A stretch of 9,450 nt of DNA, from contig CAZMSZ010000296.1 of NCBI GenBank assembly GCA_964569055.1, positions 1-9,450 of the forward strand. The letters run 5' to 3'. Source of the stretch: JAWLGW01 sp964569055 (GTDB lineage Bacteria; Planctomycetota; J058). Below the pieces are notes generated by a model, which saw only the letters and a program-made list of their open reading frames with translations, searched no databases and was not told the origin of the DNA. This document shows positions 1 to 6,284 of this stretch, piece after piece. The position numbers were made by a program, and so were the translations under genes. Position 1 is the first letter of the stretch. Each line of letters opens with the position of its first letter.

Positions 1-43
1 CTCTGCGCTCGATCCTGAGCCTCCGCTGCCGCAGGACGCTCAC
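1..43 (-). CDS. Possible start of a next minus-strand gene, cut by window edge
   Basis: A GTG at 43-41 opens a frame that stays open to the window edge (VSVLRQRRLRIER). It lies 17 bases after the radical SAM stop codon, which would fit another gene of the same cluster. GAGG stands only one base before the GTG, too close for a good ribosome binding site, and 14 codons are too few to judge coding. It could equally be untranslated 3' sequence. No product can be named. Confidence 0.2.
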   Translation of the reverse strand, partial: MSVLRQRRLRIERR

Positions 44-60
44 GCCTCGTGAAAACTCCC

Positions 61-1290
61 CTACGCCCTCGGCAGCACGCGCGCGGCGGGGCGGAGCAGG
101 GCGGTGGCCCAGCGGCACTCCGTGCAGGAGAGGGCGCTGCGCAGCGCGGTGAGGTCGCGCACGGCCTCGTGCGCGGCGGCGATCCGGACGGCGGGGCGCT
201 CGAGCGCCTCGCGCAGGCCGCCGGCGGGGCCGACCCGGCCGAGCACCAGCGTGCGCGAGAAGATGCAGGGGGTGACCGTGCCGTCGGGCAGGATCGCGGC
301 CCGCCCGCCGCGGACGCGGGCGTGGTCGCCGGCGAGCTCCTCCGCGTCCGCCGCCGCCTCGGCGCTCGGCGCGCCCGCGCTGGCCGGGCGCGGCCACCAG
401 CTCGGCTGCGGCGTGGGGCGGCCGCCGTGCTCGCCGCGCCCCACCGAGTGGGCCACCTGCAGGCGCACCTGCGCGGGCGCGACCCCGAGCGAGACCGCCA
501 GCTCGCCGGCGGCCAGCGCGTCGGGCTCCATGTCGGGTCGGACGGCGACCACGCCCACGCGCACCGGCGAGCCGCCCGCCAGGGCGCGCCGGATCGCGGC
601 CAGGGTGCGCGCGTGCGAGCCGCTCAGGCGGGTGACCTCGTCGTGGCGCGCGGGCTCGGCCGCGTACAGCGAGAAGGCGAAGGCGACGTCGCTCGCGCGT
701 AGGGCCGCGTAGCGCCGCTCGTCGAGCAGCACCCCGTTGGTGTAGACCTCGACCAGGGGCACCCCCGCCTCGCGGGCGAACGCGGCCGCCTCGGCCACGA
801 ACGGGCACAGGAGGGGCTCGCCTCCGGTGAGCTGCACCACCTCGAACCCGAGCGCGGCCGCGTCGCGCAGGGCGGCGAGCACGGTCTCGCGCGCGAGCGC
901 CTCGGGGCGGTGCGGGTCGGAGCCGGCGTAGCAGTGGAGGCAGCGCTCGTTGCAGCGCGCCAACAGCTCCACGAACAGCTGCCCCCAGCGGCGGCGGCCG
1001 AGGAGCGCGGTCGGCTCGAGCGGGAGGGCGGGCGCCTCGAGCGCGTGCGCCAGGCCGGGGAGCGCGCCCAGGACGCGCGCCAGCAGGGGGCTGAGCGGCG
1101 CGCCCTCCAGCCGCGCGCGCAGCGCGCCGGCCGCCGCGCCGCTCAGGCGGCCGAGCTCGCCCCCCTCGGCGTCGATCAGGCGCAGGGCCCCGCCCTCCTC
1201 CTCGAGGAGCGCCAGCTCGCCGCCGCCCAGGACCCAGCCGCGCGCGTCGTGCACCGAGCCGAGCGTACTCGCCGAGGTGCGCGACGTCAC
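61..1290 (-). CDS. Radical SAM protein with SPASM-like C-terminal cysteines
   Basis: A 409-residue enzyme expected to cleave S-adenosylmethionine with a [4Fe-4S] cluster and modify a substrate by radical chemistry. The cluster motif is C113-x3-C117-x2-C120, followed by Y121. GGEP at 156-159 is the SAM-binding motif. The N-terminal ~100 residues are a separate unassigned region before the barrel. The C-terminus has PDGTVTPC (C342) and a C389-x2-C392 pair, like a SPASM or twitch domain but with fewer cysteines than a full SPASM. The GTG start overlaps the upstream nucleotidyltransferase stop by 4 bases (GTGA); a longer frame to 2400 exists but is only the shadow of that gene. The PqqD-like and nucleotidyltransferase neighbours suggest peptide tailoring (RiPP maturation). 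The family call is firm; substrate and reaction are unknown. Confidence 0.9.
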   Translation of the reverse strand: MTSRTSASTLGSVHDARGWVLGGGELALLEEEGGALRLIDAEGGELGRLSGAAAGALRARLEGAPLSPLLARVLGALPGLAHALEAPALPLEPTALLGRRRWGQLFVELLARCNERCLHCYAGSDPHRPEALARETVLAALRDAAALGFEVVQLTGGEPLLCPFVAEAAAFAREAGVPLVEVYTNGVLLDERRYAALRASDVAFAFSLYAAEPARHDEVTRLSGSHARTLAAIRRALAGGSPVRVGVVAVRPDMEPDALAAGELAVSLGVAPAQVRLQVAHSVGRGEHGGRPTPQPSWWPRPASAGAPSAEAAADAEELAGDHARVRGGRAAILPDGTVTPCIFSRTLVLGRVGPAGGLREALERPAVRIAAAHEAVRDLTALRSALSCTECRWATALLRPAARVLPRA

Positions 1291-2378
1291 GCCCGGGGCC
1301 AGGCCGGGTCGCGCCGCGCGCGCTGGTGGCCGACGAACACGCCCACGGTGTGGGCCACCAGCGCCGGCCCGTGGCGGCCCGCCACCAGGAGGCGCCCGGC
1401 CAGGCGCGCCGCGGCGGCCGCGCGCCGCGGCGTGTCGGGGCGCTCGCCCAGCGCGAGCAGCGCCTCGCAGGCCGCGCGGCGCGCGCGTCCCGGCTCGAAC
1501 AGGCCCAGCGCGCGCAGATCGGGGAGCGGCGCGCCCAGGCGGTCGCGGACCCGCGCGAGGGCGAGCGCCAGCGCGCTGCCCACGCCCCAGGCGCGGGCGC
1601 GCGCGGCCAGGGCGGGCCAGTCGAACGCGCCGCGCCGCAGGAAGAGCGCGAGGTCGTACAGCCAGGCCAGGCGGGCGAAGCCGTGCTTGAGCGCGTGGAG
1701 CGCGAGGGTCACCAGCTCGTCCTCGGGTGCGAGCACCCAGGCCGGCGCGCCCTGCGGTCCCACGGCGCGGCGGGCGCGGGCCAGCAGCACGTCCGCCGGG
1801 AGCTCGCGCCCGACCGCGGCGTCGATGTGGAAGTGGAGCTCGAGCAGCGGGCCGCCCGGTCGCTCGAGGTGGAGGTGCGCGAAGTGGCGGCGCAGATGCC
1901 GCTGCACGGGGACGGCCGGCTCGTGCCAGCCCGCCGCGACCAAGGCGGCGACCGCGCGCTCGAGCGCGGCGGGGGTCACGAGCAGGTCGAGGTCGCTCGA
2001 GAGGCGCAAGGCGGGCTCGGGGTAGAGCCGCCGCGCCAGCAGCGGCCCCTTGAGCGCGACCGCCGGCAGCTCGGCCGCCGCGAGCGCGCGCAGCGCGGCC
2101 GCGAGGTCGGCCTCCAGGCGCGCGGTGCGCAGGCGCGCCACCGCCAGCTCGCGCGCGGCGCGCGCCGCGAGCGGCGCGGGGAGGAGGTCGCTGGCGCGCA
2201 GCGCGTCGAGCACGAGCGGCCCCAGACCGTGGCGCTCCGCCTCGTCGAGGAGGGCCTCGGCCTCGCGCTCGTCCCCTCCGGCGAGCGCGCTGCGCCAGCG
2301 CGCGGCTAGCGGCGCGCCGCCCTCGGGCAGCGCGCGCAGGAGCCCTTCCAGCGCGCGCTCGCGCGCAGCGCGCTTCAC
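1287..2378 (-). CDS. PF14907-type nucleotidyltransferase, RiPP-locus associated
   Basis: A 363-residue protein matching the uncharacterised nucleotidyltransferase family often found in lasso-peptide and other peptide-modification loci. Visible signs are LKGPLL (109-114), then RLSSDLDLLV (125-134) with the D129-x-D131 pair expected to bind metal, the H-rich strand ELHFHID (180-186), and the helical ALHALKHGFARLAWLYDLALF segment from about 227 to 247, split here by H228, H232 and D242. It is cytosolic and Ala/Arg-rich. GTG at 2378 is chosen because it lies just after the PqqD-like stop; a TTG at 2417 in frame would add 13 residues and overlap that gene by 14 bases. Neither has a clear ribosome binding site. 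Its stop overlaps the radical SAM start as GTGA. The substrate is unknown; nucleotidylation of a peptide is only an analogy. Confidence 0.87.
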   Translation of the reverse strand: MKRAARERALEGLLRALPEGGAPLAARWRSALAGGDEREAEALLDEAERHGLGPLVLDALRASDLLPAPLAARAARELAVARLRTARLEADLAAALRALAAAELPAVALKGPLLARRLYPEPALRLSSDLDLLVTPAALERAVAALVAAGWHEPAVPVQRHLRRHFAHLHLERPGGPLLELHFHIDAAVGRELPADVLLARARRAVGPQGAPAWVLAPEDELVTLALHALKHGFARLAWLYDLALFLRRGAFDWPALAARARAWGVGSALALALARVRDRLGAPLPDLRALGLFEPGRARRAACEALLALGERPDTPRRAAAAARLAGRLLVAGRHGPALVAHTVGVFVGHQRARRDPAWPRA

Positions 2379-2403
2379 GGGCGTCCGCGGGGGTGGCCAA
2401 GGA

Positions 2404-2691
2404 TCATGCCTGGCCAACCTCGCCGGGGTCCGCGGGCTCGAGGAACCCTTCGCGCTCCAGCTCCGCGAGCAGCGCCTCGATATCGGCGGTGATCCGCGCG
2501 AGCGGGGCGTTGGTCGCCTCGGCGATCACGGCCGCCATGGCCGCAGCGTCGCGGCGTCCGTCGAGGAGGTCCCACACCGCCGCGGCGGTCGGGTTGAGCG
2601 CCAGCAGCCGCCCGGTCTCGCGGTGCATGAGCACCAGCTCGCCCGACTCGGGAACCTCTTCCGTCTCCGTATCGCGGCGCCTGCGGTACAC
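2404..2691 (-). CDS. PqqD-like RiPP recognition protein
   Basis: A 95-residue PqqD-family protein. In RiPP pathways these small winged-helix domains bind the leader of a precursor peptide and hand it to a radical SAM enzyme. Family features in order are YRRRRD (2-7), a hydrophobic strand with SGELVLMHRETG (16-27), the hallmark LNPTAAAVWDLLDG (32-45), and a helical C-terminus with ADIEALLAELEREGFLEP (69-86). The length is normal for the family. The frame stays open upstream to 2868, but that extension is only Arg-Ala repeats read from the hexamer array, so GTG at 2691 is preferred; it is preceded by GGAGGG. The first gene of the minus-strand cluster, it lies 25 bases before the nucleotidyltransferase GTG. 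Its presence beside a radical SAM gene is the strongest sign of a peptide-modification locus. Confidence 0.87.
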   Translation of the reverse strand: MYRRRRDTETEEVPESGELVLMHRETGRLLALNPTAAAVWDLLDGRRDAAAMAAVIAEATNAPLARITADIEALLAELEREGFLEPADPGEVGQA

Positions 2692-2694
2692 CGT

Positions 2695-2700
2695 CCCTCC
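2695..2700 (-). promoter_or_regulatory. Ribosome binding site of PqqD-like gene
   Basis: GGAGGG on the minus strand, three bases before the GTG at 2691. The spacing is short, but it is the only Shine-Dalgarno-like stretch near the point where PqqD homology begins, and it supports this start over the long repeat-encoded N-terminus. Confidence 0.45.
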
Positions 2701-2714
2701 GAATCGACCCAGTC

Positions 2715-2850
<136 letters not shown>

Positions 2851-2887
2851 GCTGTCGCACACGACCACCCCTCGCTCGGGTCACGAG

Positions 2888-2908
2888 GCATGGGCACGGG
2901 CACGGGCA
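2888..2908. repeat. Inverted copy of the hexamer repeat
   Basis: This stretch reads GCATGGGCACGGGCACGGGCA. Its reverse complement matches 2717-2737 at 20 of 21 positions, and also pairs with the GTGCCC block at 2817-2846. It can therefore close a hairpin of about 40 bases of loop with the near block, or enclose the whole array with the far one. It lies within the divergent promoter region. Confidence 0.8.
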
Positions 2909-3017
2909 GGAGGCGGGACCCAGGAGCGCCACGCCCTGACACTTAGCGTAACCCGGCCTCCCACCCCTGCTGCGGCGCGGCGCGTCGTTTGGTAAGTAGG
3001 GGGGCTGCACATCCCCC

Positions 3018-3023
3018 GAGGAG
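3018..3023 (+). promoter_or_regulatory. Ribosome binding site deciding the FHA gene start
   Basis: GAGGAG stands four bases before ATG at 3028. It fixes this start over an in-frame ATG at 2989, which has no such site and would add 13 residues before the FHA fold. Confidence 0.75.
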
Positions 3024-3027
3024 CGCC

Positions 3028-4170
3028 ATGCCCTATCAGCTCAAGGTCGTCTCCGGCCCCGACTCGGGCCGGTCCGTCCCGGTCGATCCCAGCTTCCCGA
3101 CGGTGATCGGGCGCGACCCGAGCGCGCAGCTCGGCGTCCCGAGCGATCACACCCTCTCGCGCCAGCACGCGCAGATCGCGTTCGAGGGCGGCCGGTGGGT
3201 GCTCCGCAACCTCTCCCAGCACGGCACCCTGCTCGCGGGCGAGGTGTTCCGCGACGAGCGGCCGATCGCCCCGGGCACCCAGTTCACCGCGGGCGCGACC
3301 ACCTTCATGTTCGAGGAGGTCGCGGCCGGCGCGGCGCCGTTCGGCGCGCCCGCCGGCGGCGGCATGGCGCCGGCCGGCGGCATGGCTCCCATGGGCGCCC
3401 CGGCCGGGGCGGGCGACGGCGGCGGCGGCGCGCCCGGCGCGTTCGGCGGCGGCGCGCTGGCGGCCGGCGCGGGCGCGGCGATGGCCGGCCTGCCGAGCGG
3501 GCCCGTCTCGCTCCCGCCCAACACGCCCGGCGCGTACCCGTTCGGCGACCTGATCAAGGGCGGGATCGCGATCGCCAGGGCGAACCTGATGCCGTCGCTG
3601 GTCGCGTTCAGCCTGCCCGTGCTCATGATCGTGCTGAACATCCTGGTGAACGTGCTCGCCCAGGTGATCGGCAGCGTCGCGGCGATCCTGGGCCTGGTCA
3701 TGCTGATCCTGTTTCCCATCGTGATGCTCGCGATGCCACTCATGGTGGCGAACTACATGGCGGGCGTGAAGCAGTATCAGGAGACCGGACAGACCTTCGG
3801 GATCGGCGCGCTGTTCAACTTCCAGGACATCGTGCCGCGCTACCTGACCATGTTCCTGGTCGGGATCACCGGGATCTGCTGCGGGATCCCGCCGATCTTC
3901 CTCTCGTTCGCGCTCCCGATCGTCATCGACAACCCGAGCGTGGGTCCGGTCAACGCGATCAAGGGCGTGATCCCCTGGGTGAAGAAGAACCTCGTCGCCC
4001 AGCTCCTGGTCTCGATCGTGCTCGGCGTCGTGGCGGGCCTGGGCGGGATCCTCTGCGGCGTGGGCCTGGCGTTCACGTATCCCGCCATGTGCGCGGCGTT
4101 CTACCTCGCCTACTCGCTCAAGCGCGACGAGATCCGCGCGGCCGCCGCGGCCGAGGGGATCCAGCTCTAA
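3028..4170 (+). CDS. FHA-domain protein fused to polytopic membrane domain
   Basis: A 380-residue protein with three parts. Residues 3-97 are a forkhead-associated domain, a phosphothreonine-binding fold, with the conserved GR (28-29), SRQH (44-47), N61 and G66. Residues 100-168 are a low-complexity Gly/Ala/Pro/Met linker. Residues 175-365 are a membrane domain with about five or six helices (roughly 189-211, 213-240, 273-300, 324-345, 347-364); its repeated pattern resembles DUF975/DUF4013-like membrane domains, which is a tentative match. The FHA domain would face the cytosol, so the protein may answer to Ser/Thr kinases, which are common in myxobacteria. The upstream ATG at 2989 lacks a ribosome binding site, so 3028 is chosen. 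miaE follows after 21 bases on the same strand. Confidence 0.93.
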   Translation: MPYQLKVVSGPDSGRSVPVDPSFPTVIGRDPSAQLGVPSDHTLSRQHAQIAFEGGRWVLRNLSQHGTLLAGEVFRDERPIAPGTQFTAGATTFMFEEVAAGAAPFGAPAGGGMAPAGGMAPMGAPAGAGDGGGGAPGAFGGGALAAGAGAAMAGLPSGPVSLPPNTPGAYPFGDLIKGGIAIARANLMPSLVAFSLPVLMIVLNILVNVLAQVIGSVAAILGLVMLILFPIVMLAMPLMVANYMAGVKQYQETGQTFGIGALFNFQDIVPRYLTMFLVGITGICCGIPPIFLSFALPIVIDNPSVGPVNAIKGVIPWVKKNLVAQLLVSIVLGVVAGLGGILCGVGLAFTYPAMCAAFYLAYSLKRDEIRAAAAAEGIQL

Positions 4171-4191
4171 CCTCGCGGGGCGGGGGCAGCC

Positions 4192-4767
4192 ATGGTCGAG
4201 CTCGCGGCGCGCACCGACCCGCGCTGGCTGCCCCTGGCCCTCGAGCGGTTCGACGAGGTCCTGCGCGATCACGCCCACTGCGAGAAGAAGGCGGCCGCGC
4301 AGGCCCTCTCGCTGCTGGCCGCCTGGCCCGGACACGCCGTGTTGGTCCAGCGCATGGCGCGCCTGGCCCAGGAGGAGCTGCAGCACTTCCGGCAGGTCTA
4401 CGACCGCCTGCTCGCCCGCGGACTGACCCTCGGGCGCGACCACGGCGACCCCTACGCGCGCGCCCTGCGGGCGGAGGTTCGCCATCGCCACGAGCGCACC
4501 CGCCTGACCGACCTGCTGCTGGTGGGCGCCCTGATCGAGGCCCGCTCCCACGAGCGCCTGGCGCTGCTGGCGGGCGGGCTGGCCGAGCCCGAGCTGCGTC
4601 GGTTCTACGAGGCGCTCGCCACGGCCGAGGCCGGCCACGCCCGCCTGTTCGTGGGGCTGGCCGAGGAGTACGAGGAGCCCGCGGCCGTGGCGGCGCGCCT
4701 GGGCGAGCTCACCGCGCGCGAGGCCGAGATCGTGGCCGGGCTCCCGCTCGCGCCGCGGATCCACTGA
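4192..4767 (+). CDS. miaE: tRNA-(ms2io6A37) hydroxylase MiaE
   Basis: A 191-residue di-iron monooxygenase. MiaE hydroxylates the isopentenyl chain of 2-methylthio-N6-isopentenyladenosine at tRNA position 37, after MiaA and MiaB have acted. The ferritin-like four-helix ligand set is visible: E31 in HCEKKAA, E62-x2-H65 in QEELQHF, E116 in IEARSHER, and E146-x2-H149 in EAGHARLF. LTLGRDHGDPYA (78-89) is also typical. The length fits the family. The ATG lies 21 bases after the FHA stop, so the two may be co-transcribed, though the FHA protein has no evident tie to tRNA modification. Only a G-rich stretch precedes the start. The gene converges on the ABC operon with six bases between the stop codons. 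Confidence 0.94.
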   Translation: MVELAARTDPRWLPLALERFDEVLRDHAHCEKKAAAQALSLLAAWPGHAVLVQRMARLAQEELQHFRQVYDRLLARGLTLGRDHGDPYARALRAEVRHRHERTRLTDLLLVGALIEARSHERLALLAGGLAEPELRRFYEALATAEAGHARLFVGLAEEYEEPAAVAARLGELTAREAEIVAGLPLAPRIH

Positions 4768-4778
4768 TTCGGATCAGT
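4763..4778. terminator. Short hairpin shared by two convergent genes
   Basis: ACTGAT-TCGG-ATCAGT is a perfect 6-base-pair palindrome with a 4-base loop. Its arms contain the miaE stop (4765-4767) and the stop of the 73-residue gene (4774-4776). It could act as a two-way terminator, but the stem is short and no T-run follows on either strand, so the call is weak. Confidence 0.3.
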
Positions 4779-4995
4779 CGAGCGAGCGGCCGCCTCGCTT
4801 GTCGTAGAGCTTGAGCGCGACGTTGCCGAGCACCACGCCCAAGGCGATCCCGCAGCCGAGCTGGAACAGCTGGATCAAGAGCGAGCTCGAGACGGGGAGG
4901 TGGACCTGGCGCGCGCTCACCACGCCGATCCCGATCCCCGTGAACATGCCCGCGTAGAACACCAGGTCGCGCGGCGTGTAGTCGCTCGGGTTCAC
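4774..4995 (-). CDS. Small two-helix membrane protein, paralogue B
   Basis: A 73-residue hydrophobic protein of unknown family. Two membrane helices are seen at about 11-27 and 39-61. The first carries Y14-x-G16-M17-x2-G20-x-G22-x-G24, the same glycine pattern as in the 94-residue gene just upstream, so the two look like a tandem duplication. The tail after helix 2 (LYDKRGGRSLD) is short and basic. The GTG start overlaps the upstream stop by 4 bases and follows a 9-base perfect match to the anti-Shine-Dalgarno, AGGAGGTGA (4999-5007), with ideal spacing, so strong coupled translation is expected. It is the last gene of the operon. Function is unknown; glycine-rich helices of this kind often pack closely into oligomers. 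Confidence 0.85.
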   Translation of the reverse strand: MNPSDYTPRDLVFYAGMFTGIGIGVVSARQVHLPVSSSLLIQLFQLGCGIALGVVLGNVALKLYDKRGGRSLD

Positions 4996-5276
4996 CGCTC
5001 ACCTCCTCGGTCCGCCTCGCCGGCGCTCGCGCCCGGCGGCGGCTCGTCGCGCTCCAGCTCGTCGTCGTCGTCGTCGTCCTGATCCTCGGCGGCCAGGCCG
5101 CCGGTGTACATGCGCTCCAGGCAGAACCCGATCAGCACGCCCAGCGCGACCCCGGCCAGGAGCTTCACGAGCTGGTGCTGGAAGCCGAGCCGCTCGGCCG
5201 TCTTGTAGCCCAGCCCCATGCCCGCGATCATCCCGCCGTAATAGAACAGGTCGGCCATGGTGTATTGCGGACCCAT
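4992..5276 (-). CDS. Small two-helix membrane protein, paralogue A, acidic tail
   Basis: A 94-residue protein of unknown family, paralogous to the next gene. Helix 1 (about 8-24) carries Y13-x-G15-M16-x2-G19-x-G21-x-G23; helix 2 is at about 36-53. After it comes a strongly acidic, disordered tail with six consecutive Asp (67-72) inside DQDDDDDDELERDE, encoded partly by a GAC trinucleotide run. ATG at 5276 is preferred since GAGGTGAGCG stands directly before it; M7 is an alternative. It starts three bases after the upstream stop. The same GAGGTGAGCG leader precedes both paralogues, which suggests the duplication included the ribosome binding site. The acidic tail may bind metal or basic partners, but that is inference. 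Confidence 0.86.
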   Translation of the reverse strand: MGPQYTMADLFYYGGMIAGMGLGYKTAERLGFQHQLVKLLAGVALGVLIGFCLERMYTGGLAAEDQDDDDDDELERDEPPPGASAGEADRGGER

Positions 5277-5279
5277 CGC

Positions 5280-6020
5280 TCACCTCGCCAGGTTGTCCGC
5301 CAGCCGCGCGCGGACCGACTCGAGCATGGCCAGCTTGATCGCGCAGTCGAGCAGGAAGAAGCCGACCGCCACGCCCCAGCGGGCTGCTCGCCGCCGAGGG
5401 GTGCTCAGCTCGCGCCCGCTCAGGCGGGCGAGCGACCACGAGGCCACCTCGAACACCAGCACCGCGTAGCACACGCCGCGGGTCAGCGACCACATGTGCC
5501 AGCCGAATCCGACCGCCGTCGGGGCGCTCGCGCTCTGGGTCAGGAGCTGCCCCACGTAGTAGTTCATGAGGTCGACCTCGTAGAACCCCTGCCAGAAGCA
5601 GCTCAGGCCGAGCGACAGGTACGAGAAGCCGACCATGGCGCCGAACAACTGGAGGTGCGCCGGGAGCCAGGTCATGACCTGATACTCGGGGTCCTCGCCG
5701 GTCGTGATCCAGGTCTGCTGCTTGGCCCAGTACTCCGCCCCGTCGGGCATGCAGGCCGCGGCGCGGACCGGGTCGCTGGCGGAGAGCGCGATCCCGAGCG
5801 CGCAGTGGGCCAGGAACGTGAGCCCGATCGTGGCGACCCCGCGGGCGAGGCGGTCCTCGCGCAGGGAGGGGAGCAGCAGCAAGAACAGGAGCGTCCCCGA
5901 GACGAGCTGGTGCCAGGCGGCGCCGACGCTCGCCGGCAGGTGGCTCGCCAGCAGGAACGCGAGCAGCAGCGGGAGCGCGCCGGCGGCCACGGCGGCCGGC
6001 GCGAAGCGCCAGCCGCGCAC
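5280..6020 (-). CDS. Polytopic membrane protein of unknown family
   Basis: About 246 residues from GTG at 6020, with roughly six hydrophobic segments and a polar loop near residues 91-115 (PDGAEYWAKQQTWITTGEDP) that probably lies outside the bilayer. The C-terminus is Arg-rich before a last helix. I do not recognise the family; a weak similarity of style to HTTM-type membrane proteins is not evidence enough. The start is uncertain. G/C-rich third positions extend upstream in frame to about 6110, with no ATG, GTG or TTG there; CTG at 6092 or ACG at 6101 are possible. An in-frame ATG at 6215 lies inside the 40-residue gene in a region without coding character. Paralogue A follows after three bases. 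Confidence 0.75.
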   Translation of the reverse strand: MRGWRFAPAAVAAGALPLLLAFLLASHLPASVGAAWHQLVSGTLLFLLLLPSLREDRLARGVATIGLTFLAHCALGIALSASDPVRAAACMPDGAEYWAKQQTWITTGEDPEYQVMTWLPAHLQLFGAMVGFSYLSLGLSCFWQGFYEVDLMNYYVGQLLTQSASAPTAVGFGWHMWSLTRGVCYAVLVFEVASWSLARLSGRELSTPRRRAARWGVAVGFFLLDCAIKLAMLESVRARLADNLAR

Positions 6021-6124
6021 GGCGGGCTCGAACGCCCCGGCCGCGCGCCAGGCTGCCCGGGCGGCGCCCGCCGGGACCTCGATCGGCCCCAGCCAGCGCG
6101 TCGCCCGGGACGGACCCGGCGGAG

Positions 6125-6247
6125 CTACTTGCGCGGGATCGGGATGAACAGCATCCCGGTCGTCGCGTACAGGATCGCGTTCCCCACCCCGAAGATCAGC
6201 AGGAAGATGATCCATCCCTGCATCCCGCCGCCCTCTTCGTCCGACAT
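6125..6247 (-). CDS. 40-residue single-helix membrane protein
   Basis: A tiny gene, MSDEEGGGMQ then a hydrophobic helix (about 11-36) and a PIPRK end. Nearly all third codon positions are G or C, unlike the other two frames here, which supports real coding. GGGAGGGG (6253-6260) stands five bases before the ATG. It starts 37 bases after the stop of the 180-residue gene. The acidic, Gly-rich N-terminus and short basic C-terminus suggest an orientation with the C-terminus in the cytosol, by the positive-inside rule. Small proteins of this type are often subunits that stabilise larger membrane complexes; a role with the ABC exporter is inference. No family is recognised. Confidence 0.72.
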   Translation of the reverse strand: MSDEEGGGMQGWIIFLLIFGVGNAILYATTGMLFIPIPRK

Positions 6248-6284
6248 CGCCGCCCCTCCCTGTTGGTGACCCGGTCAAGGCAGC

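Noticed and set aside
1326..2309. Plus-strand open frames opposite the nucleotidyltransferase
   Set aside because: Arg/Gln/Glu/Ala low-complexity products opposite a gene with clear family motifs.
1291..2400. Upstream extension of the radical SAM frame
   Set aside because: These 370 codons are the shifted frame of the nucleotidyltransferase and give only Arg/Ala/Pro. The GTG at 1290 fits the gene junction.
2881..4764. 627-codon minus-strand frame opposite the FHA gene and miaE
   Set aside because: Its product is rich in Asp, His, Arg and Gln without a domain, and two recognisable genes occupy the other strand.
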